Source of the DNA: Lachnospiraceae bacterium
Lineage (GTDB): Bacteria > Bacillota > Clostridia > Lachnospirales > Lachnospiraceae
Direction of reading: 5' to 3'
DNA: 59,825 nt
NCBI GenBank assembly: GCA_017551165.1
Contig: JAFZMO010000106.1
Span: forward strand, 1 to 59,825
Positions 54,862-59,825 of this stretch are shown here, piece after piece. Position numbers and translations under genes: made by a program. Every line of letters starts with the position of its first letter. Positions within the stretch are counted from its first letter, which is position 1. Under the pieces are notes generated by a model. That model did no database searches and was not told the DNA's origin. It saw only the letters and a program-made list of their open reading frames with translations.

Positions 54862-56382
54862 TTATTCTTCCTTCCCCCACAGATATTTCTTACGGATCTT
54901 TCGCTTGGCCTTCTTCCAGTTGCGGCCGTACACGCGCTCAAACGCGGCGCGATCCTTCTCCAGCTCGAGGAATGCCTCGCGCTCCGAGTAGTCTGCGTCG
55001 GCCTTTCTGCCGATGTACTGCTCCGTCATCGCGATGACGCGGGCATTCAGTGCGCGCCGCAGATCCTGCTCCGAGGCAAGGTTGCGTGAGAGCTCCTCCA
55101 CCTGGCTCTGCAGCTTCGCCAGCTCCACGCGCGACTCCGCTGCCATGATCGAAGCCCGGCGGCTCATCTCTCCGCTGGTCTTGCGGACCTCATCGATCGT
55201 GTTGCGAAGAAGATCCTCTCGCACGGCTGCCGTCTCCGCGCTCTTCTTCCACTCCGCCGCGACGGCGAGCTCGTCCCGCAGCTTCTGCAGGTTCTCCTCG
55301 TACATGGCGGTCTCGGCGCTTAGGAGGTTCATGCACTCCTCCACCGTGACCTCCGAGCCGGACATCCTCGCACGGATGTCTGCAAGCCGCTCCTCGCGCG
55401 CCCTGCGCTCCGCCTCGCGCTTCTCTTCCTCCTCCGCGAGGTACCGCGCCTCAAGCTCCTCCGCGCAATCGCGGCCGTACTTGTAGTTTAAGTACATCGC
55501 AAACAGAGCAAGCTCGGCGATCTCGCCCTTCATCTCCTCCGGGAACGGCGTGCGCGTGTTCTCGTGGCGCGTGATCGTGAAGCCGTCGCCGGTATACGTG
55601 CTCAGGAAATCGTACAGGTCCACGACCTCCTTAAAATGCTGGTCCATGCGCAGGACGTTCGTCCTCGTGATCGGCGGCGTCACCATCGGTGAATGTGCCA
55701 CCTCCTTCATGAGCGGCATAGCTAACAGCGTGGCGATCTCCCCCGTCGCCGATTCGATCCTCGCGATCTTCTTCGCGAGCGCATCCTCGTCCTCCGTCAT
55801 ACCGCCCGTCTTGTCGGTGAGCCGAAGCTCAAACGTCAGCTTGCCGCCGGTCGCACGGATCGTCTTGTCGCAGCTCGTCGCCATCGCCTTCTCGTTCCAG
55901 GCCTGCGAGATCTTGACAAAACGGTAGTCGAGGAAATCTCTGGTGCAGCAGAGAACCATGTACAGCACGCGGTTTTCGTACACGTCGTACTTGCTCTCGT
56001 TCTCGTACACCTGAAGCTTGTCGGGCACCAGGTCCTCGCCCTCGTCGGGCACGTGGGTGATCATCTCGCTGTGTCTCGCAAGATGCTCCACGGACGAGCG
56101 CGACACCTTGCGCACGCGCTCGATCGAAGTGATGTTGCCCTCGGACTTGATAAACTGGCGGTCCTCACGGATCGCCGCCTCGAGGTGCGGGATGGCTCGC
56201 TCGATCCTCGCGATCCAGTCCTCCTCGATCGTCACATCGAAGTACACGCCGGCCAGCTTCTCGCTCTCGGTACCGGCCCGCATCAGCGCGTCGCGCAGAT
56301 GACGGATTTCCTTCGACTCGCCGAGCGCCTCATGAAAGCGCTTTGCGGCCCGATGGTACTGATCCATTACGTTGTGACTCAT
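54862..56382 (-). CDS. DUF2357-like protein with C-terminal coiled coil
   Basis: The 506-residue product is cytoplasmic, with no helix or signal. The segment YENESKYDVYENRVLYMVL (about 126-144) fits the ENR pattern that I associate with DUF2357 proteins, known partners of McrB-like ATPases. Residues about 310-470 are charged and heptad-like, consistent with a long coiled coil. The basic C-terminus is NWKKAKRKIRKKYLWGK. I see no PD-(D/E)xK nuclease motif, which many DUF2357 proteins carry at the C-terminus. GGAGGAG lies 8-9 bases before the ATG. It is the first gene of the operon. The family call is by pattern only. Confidence 0.68.
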   Translation of the reverse strand: MSHNVMDQYHRAAKRFHEALGESKEIRHLRDALMRAGTESEKLAGVYFDVTIEEDWIARIERAIPHLEAAIREDRQFIKSEGNITSIERVRKVSRSSVEHLARHSEMITHVPDEGEDLVPDKLQVYENESKYDVYENRVLYMVLCCTRDFLDYRFVKISQAWNEKAMATSCDKTIRATGGKLTFELRLTDKTGGMTEDEDALAKKIARIESATGEIATLLAMPLMKEVAHSPMVTPPITRTNVLRMDQHFKEVVDLYDFLSTYTGDGFTITRHENTRTPFPEEMKGEIAELALFAMYLNYKYGRDCAEELEARYLAEEEEKREAERRAREERLADIRARMSGSEVTVEECMNLLSAETAMYEENLQKLRDELAVAAEWKKSAETAAVREDLLRNTIDEVRKTSGEMSRRASIMAAESRVELAKLQSQVEELSRNLASEQDLRRALNARVIAMTEQYIGRKADADYSEREAFLELEKDRAAFERVYGRNWKKAKRKIRKKYLWGKEE

Positions 56383-56429
56383 ACTCCTTCACTCCTCCAC
56401 ACAATTGTTCTTCTGAAAAGTCCGAAAAC

Positions 56430-56459
56430 GTGTTTTTGCGGGAATTTTCCGAAAAACAC
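56430..56459 (-). promoter_or_regulatory. Inverted repeat in the DUF2357 operon leader
   Basis: GTGTTTTT (56430-56437) and AAAAACAC (56452-56459) are a perfect inverted repeat. The loop contains the palindrome GGAAAATTCC. It starts about 4 bases downstream of the predicted transcription start and ends about 48 bases before the DUF2357 start codon. It could be an RNA hairpin or an operator. Confidence 0.5.
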
Positions 56460-56469
56460 CCCAACTTGT

Positions 56470-56498
56470 AGTATACGTTATCGGGTGTCCGATGTCAA
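56470..56498 (-). promoter_or_regulatory. Promoter of the DUF2357-AAA-transglutaminase operon
   Basis: TTGACA (56493-56498) and TATACT (56470-56475) are exactly 17 bases apart on the minus strand, close to a perfect housekeeping promoter. The -35 box begins inside the T-rich tail of the metG terminator. Confidence 0.85.
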
Positions 56499-56523
56499 CA
56501 AATAAGGCCCTCTTCCGAGGGCC
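56499..56523 (-). terminator. Terminator of metG
   Basis: On the minus strand GGCCCTC pairs with GAGGGCC around GGAA, followed by TTATTTGTTG. It begins 22 bases past the metG stop. Confidence 0.8.
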
Positions 56524-56545
56524 TTTCAGGGGCTTGTTGATTGCT

Positions 56546-58516
56546 TTATGCGTTCTCCTTTGCAGCGAGCTGTGTCTCGTGCATCTTGAAGAAGTCCACG
56601 CGCGGCTCGAGGAACTTGAACTCGTGGTTTGCGGGGTCCTCGAACAGGTCCGTGAGCGTTGAGAAGATGTACTCCCAGTTGTAGATGCGCTCGTCCACGT
56701 TCAGGTACTCGCGGATCTTCTCGCAGCCCGTGGGCGCGATCGGATGGATCAGCGCCGTCGCCACGCGGATCCCGTAAAATGCGTCCGCCAGCGTCTGTGC
56801 CTTCAGCGCGACATCACCGTTCGCGTCGGCCGTGCGAAGGTTGTTCACCAGCCGCTTGTTCATGTTGCGGATCAGCGTGTCAAGCACGTACGTGATCTTG
56901 TGGAACTGATGGTCGTACATGTTCTGCTCGTACGTGAGGATCGTCTCCTTCGCCTCGTCAAGCACATCCTGCGAAACCGGCACGGCGGGCAGCTTGCCGT
57001 CGAAGTCCTTCTGCAGCGTGTAGAAGCAGGTGCGGATGATCTTGTTGAACACGTTCGTGAGCAGGTTGCCGTCCTTGAGCACGGGGTCCGCACCCTGGCG
57101 CTCCTCCTCCGGCAGATACACCTGCGGATCGAACGAAACGCTCTTGTTGGCAAGGCCGAGGCTCAGGAAATGCATGCGCATCTGCTCGGCAGTATAGTAA
57201 TCAAGAAGGTCCTTGGCCATCGGCGGCTTGATCGAGCCCGAGCTCGACGCCTTCTTGTTCATGAAGAGGATGTGGTTGTTGGGCACGAGGAATGTCTTCT
57301 TCAGCCCGAGCGTCTCCCACATCGCCTGCTGCGCGATGCCGTAGAAGGAGATGTTGTCCTGTCCGATGAACTGGTATACGGTCGCATCGTCCGCGTTCCA
57401 GTACTTCTTCCACTCGTCGGCGTCAGCGCCCTTGCTCTCAAGGTATGCTCTGGAAAATGAGATCGGCGCCCACAGCGACTCCGGCCACACCCAGAAGGTC
57501 AGGTCCGCAAGGCCCTCCTTCTCCGGGAACGGCACGCCCCACTCGATGTTGCCCGAGAGGCGGAACGGAACGAGCGTCTTGCCGGTGCGGTAGTTGATCT
57601 CCATACCGTCGAGAACCTTGCGCGCGGCGTCGCGGTCGTCAAGGTTTTTAAAGACAAACGTATAGGAATTCTTGTTGTCATCGAGGATCTCGTGTGCCGG
57701 AAACTTCGCGCGCAGCGCGTCGAGGTCCTCCACAAACTTCTTCTGCACGTAGATGTACGGAGGCTTCAGGAACTCCTCGATCGTGGTGAGCATGAATTTT
57801 CTGGCGTTCGAGTTTGCGCGCAGATCGTCCACGTACGCCTGGATCATCGGGATGCAGTCCTCGAGCTTATAGTACCAGTTGGTCACGTCCACAAGCTCCG
57901 GCGTGAGGCCCGAGAGCGTGCTGTGCGGGTCGATGAGCTCGGTCGGCATGTACTGGTGTCCGAGATCGCACTCGTCCGCGTACGCCTTCTCGGACTGGCA
58001 ACCCTGGATCGGGCACTTGCCGATGACCTGGCGGCCGTTTAAGAGACACTTGAACTTGGGATCGTAGAACTGCGGCGAGCTCAGCTTCTCGAGCGTCCCC
58101 TTCTCATAGAGTCCCTCAAAGACCTCGCGGGAGACCTGCTTGTGGATCTCGCCGGCTCTTCCGAGCGCAGAGGCTGCGAAGAGATTCAGGCTGATCTCGT
58201 AGCGGTCGAGCGTCTCCTTCTGCGCCTCGTGGTTCTTGCGCACGTAGTCCTCGATCGTTCCCTCGAAGGTTCCGGCCTCCTTGGCCTTGCGGTAGCCCTC
58301 CAGGATCGGTGAGCCGTAGCAGTCGGTACCCGAGACGAAGATGACGTTGTCCGCACCGATGCGGTCGCGGAGAAAACGGGCGAACGTGTCCGCATGCACG
58401 AACACGCCTCCGATATGTCCGAAATGAAGTTCCTTGTTGCCGTAGGGCATTCCCGCGGTCACTACCGCTCTCTTGGGAAATACCGGGCGCCTTCTGGGTT
58501 CCTTAACGTAGTCCAT
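56546..58516 (-). CDS. metG: Methionyl-tRNA synthetase
   Basis: The enzyme charges tRNA-Met. The 656-residue product has the class I HIGH motif as HFGHIGG (about 31-37), preceded by TAGMPYGNKELHFGH, and a Cys-containing zinc region (CPIQGCQSEKAYADECDLGH, about 168-187). At the place of KMSKS the sequence reads NKKASSSGSI (about 429-438), a divergent form. No C-terminal EMAP-like tRNA-binding domain is present. AGAGGT lies before the ATG, 19 bases after the GGDEF gene stop, so the two are likely co-transcribed. Confidence 0.94.
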   Translation of the reverse strand: MDYVKEPRRRPVFPKRAVVTAGMPYGNKELHFGHIGGVFVHADTFARFLRDRIGADNVIFVSGTDCYGSPILEGYRKAKEAGTFEGTIEDYVRKNHEAQKETLDRYEISLNLFAASALGRAGEIHKQVSREVFEGLYEKGTLEKLSSPQFYDPKFKCLLNGRQVIGKCPIQGCQSEKAYADECDLGHQYMPTELIDPHSTLSGLTPELVDVTNWYYKLEDCIPMIQAYVDDLRANSNARKFMLTTIEEFLKPPYIYVQKKFVEDLDALRAKFPAHEILDDNKNSYTFVFKNLDDRDAARKVLDGMEINYRTGKTLVPFRLSGNIEWGVPFPEKEGLADLTFWVWPESLWAPISFSRAYLESKGADADEWKKYWNADDATVYQFIGQDNISFYGIAQQAMWETLGLKKTFLVPNNHILFMNKKASSSGSIKPPMAKDLLDYYTAEQMRMHFLSLGLANKSVSFDPQVYLPEEERQGADPVLKDGNLLTNVFNKIIRTCFYTLQKDFDGKLPAVPVSQDVLDEAKETILTYEQNMYDHQFHKITYVLDTLIRNMNKRLVNNLRTADANGDVALKAQTLADAFYGIRVATALIHPIAPTGCEKIREYLNVDERIYNWEYIFSTLTDLFEDPANHEFKFLEPRVDFFKMHETQLAAKENA

Positions 58517-58535
58517 ACGATACCTCTTCTTTCAC

Positions 58536-59624
58536 TCATTCGTATATGCAAAACCGATGTTCGGGATCGGCTTTTGATCGATATAATGCCGTGTCGGCCT
58601 TCTTGAAGATCTCCGAGTAGTCTTTCTCGTCGCCGTTGTACACGGCGATCCCGACACTGATGCTCACCCGCTGTCCGCTCTCGGGCATCGCGACGTGCTC
58701 CGAGGCCCCGGCGATCATGTCCGCCGCGATCCCTGCTGCGTTCTCGCGATCGTCCGTGTTCTTGAGGAACACGATGAACTCATCCCCGCCGAAGCGGCCG
58801 ACGATCTCCTCGCCCGCGAACCGGTTCCCCAGATACGTTCCGAGCTGCACGATAACGTTGTCCCCGGCGTCGTGTCCGTACGTGTCGTTGATGGATTTGA
58901 ATTTGTCGACGTCCATCATGAACATGACGCCGCGGTCCGTCTCCTTATTCGCAAGGAACTCGTTGATCTCGCGGATCAGCGCGCCCTTATTTTTCAAACC
59001 GGTCAGCTCGTCGGTGTCCTTCTGGATGTTGATCTTCCTCGTCAGGACAAACTCGCGGATCCGGACGGCGTCGGCGCCGATGTTGAGGAAGATACCCACG
59101 ATCGTGAAGATGATGACATTGATCAGATCGTACTGCCAGACCTCATACGGCTTCACATGGTACATCCACACCAAAAACACGGTGGATGCGACGCTGAGCT
59201 CGATCGTCATGTAGATGGGCCTGTGGACCGTGCTCATCGGCATGATCAACAAAAATGCGATAAATGTCGTTGCGGGCACGTTCGGCTTGTTTTGCGTGAT
59301 CAGGCACGCAAACAAAAGAAGGAGCGAGATCGACGCATAGATGAGAAACTGCGCGATCCGCGAATCGTTCTTCAGCCGGAAGAAAAAACACGCGGCGATC
59401 ACGGAGTACACGAGTCCGATCAGATAGAACCACTGGTTGGAGCTCATCATGTCGCTGAACAGGGAGCTCACATACAGAAACGCAAACGCCGTCACCATCA
59501 GGAGGGAGAACACTCTCCACACCGTGTAGTTGGAGACCCTTGCGTCGCGGCTGATCGCATCGTACTCGTCCCGCTCGAGACCGCAATACAACAGATAATT
59601 CCGTAATTTTCCGAATACTTTCAT
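58536..59624 (-). CDS. Membrane diguanylate cyclase (GGDEF)
   Basis: I favour the start at 59624 (MKVFGKLRNYLLYCGLE, 362 residues). The frame continues upstream to 59795, but the extra 57 codons have lower GC and look non-coding; the binding site is weak at both starts. About six membrane helices (within 35-195) form an MHYT-free sensor region. The C-terminal GGDEF domain has the active-site motif RFGGDEF, with DTDELTGLKNKGAL before it. No RxxD inhibitory site is seen five residues ahead of GGDEF. It should make cyclic di-GMP from two GTP. Confidence 0.9.
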   Translation of the reverse strand: MKVFGKLRNYLLYCGLERDEYDAISRDARVSNYTVWRVFSLLMVTAFAFLYVSSLFSDMMSSNQWFYLIGLVYSVIAACFFFRLKNDSRIAQFLIYASISLLLLFACLITQNKPNVPATTFIAFLLIMPMSTVHRPIYMTIELSVASTVFLVWMYHVKPYEVWQYDLINVIIFTIVGIFLNIGADAVRIREFVLTRKINIQKDTDELTGLKNKGALIREINEFLANKETDRGVMFMMDVDKFKSINDTYGHDAGDNVIVQLGTYLGNRFAGEEIVGRFGGDEFIVFLKNTDDRENAAGIAADMIAGASEHVAMPESGQRVSISVGIAVYNGDEKDYSEIFKKADTALYRSKADPEHRFCIYE

Positions 59625-59825
59625 GGATACCGTACCAAATCTTATTATTTTCCTGCGGAGGTCATCGTCACAACCGTCTCGACGTGCGTTGACCTCGTAA
59701 TTGGAATACAATTCTTTACCCTTTACACTGTCATGGGAACACACATCTCCACCGGACTTTTTACTTAATCCATACTTGGATTTTGTCTGACCCATGCTAT
59801 CCCTGAACCCGTTTTTGTATATAAA

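Noticed and set aside
48359-56382. A standard McrBC restriction system
   Set aside because: No McrC-type nuclease motif or DNA-binding McrB N-terminus is seen. The ATPases are membrane proteins and two partners are exported.
1-59825. tRNA genes, T-box or common riboswitches in the gaps
   Set aside because: I looked for TTCGAATC-type arms, T-box bulge sequences before metG, and GEMM-like cores before the surface proteins, and found none that I could support.

Overview
The window is typical of a Gram-positive Clostridia genome, most likely Lachnospiraceae. It has moderately high GC, strong AGGAGG-type ribosome binding sites, TTGACA/TATAAT promoters, a zinc-type L33, VanW and DUF3737 proteins, a sortase-type surface protein and Pro/Thr-rich wall linkers. 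I assign 41 protein genes, and all of them lie on the minus strand. Gene order is therefore read from high to low coordinates. I see no tRNA, rRNA, CRISPR array, transposase or phage gene.

Region by region. 1-2483: the ribosomal/transcription cluster rpmG-secE-nusG-rplK-rplA with its promoter, ending in a terminator/attenuator and the start of a probable L10 leader. 2529-9724: a canonical MoxR ATPase - DUF58 - transglutaminase operon, a zinc-ribbon membrane protein and an M32 carboxypeptidase. 9873-16946: a 2357-residue sortase-type repeat adhesin. 17256-21573: a translationally coupled five-gene operon, VanW protein - DltA-like ligase - DltC-like carrier - histidine kinase - response regulator. 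21666-24979: a fused binding-protein/permease of amino-acid ABC type and a PQQ-type beta-propeller protein that appears to start with ATC. 25072-28070: a FtsX/MacB-type ABC exporter behind two palindromic operators. 28222-37041: a metallo-beta-lactamase-fold hydrolase, an ECF sigma factor overlapping a membrane protein, an HTH membrane regulator, a beta-lactamase-fold hydrolase, a PatB-type C-S lyase, a DUF3737 protein and a 5'-nucleotidase. 37108-46188: a 2480-residue membrane-anchored repeat protein coupled to an HtrA-like protease, downstream of a second ECF sigma factor. 46316-56382: a NUDIX hydrolase, then an operon of DUF2357-like protein, McrB-like membrane AAA+ ATPase, MBG-like membrane protein, MBG/transglutaminase membrane protein, a second McrB-like membrane ATPase and glycerol kinase. 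56546-59624: methionyl-tRNA synthetase and a GGDEF protein.

The strongest candidate for an undescribed system is the 48359-56382 operon. It joins parts normally seen in McrBC-type conflict systems (McrB-type AAA+ and a DUF2357 partner) to exported MBG-like repeats and a transglutaminase. Both ATPases carry N-terminal membrane segments and the DUF2357 protein has a coiled coil where a nuclease would be expected. The canonical MoxR-DUF58-transglutaminase locus in the same window suggests an analogy: an AAA+ machine acting on an extracytoplasmic transglutaminase partner. The whole operon has a consensus promoter placed directly behind the metG terminator. A second candidate is the VanW/DltA/DltC/two-component operon. 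A third, sequence-level signal is the 8-mer GGAAAATG, which I count 33 times on the two strands where one or two would be expected.
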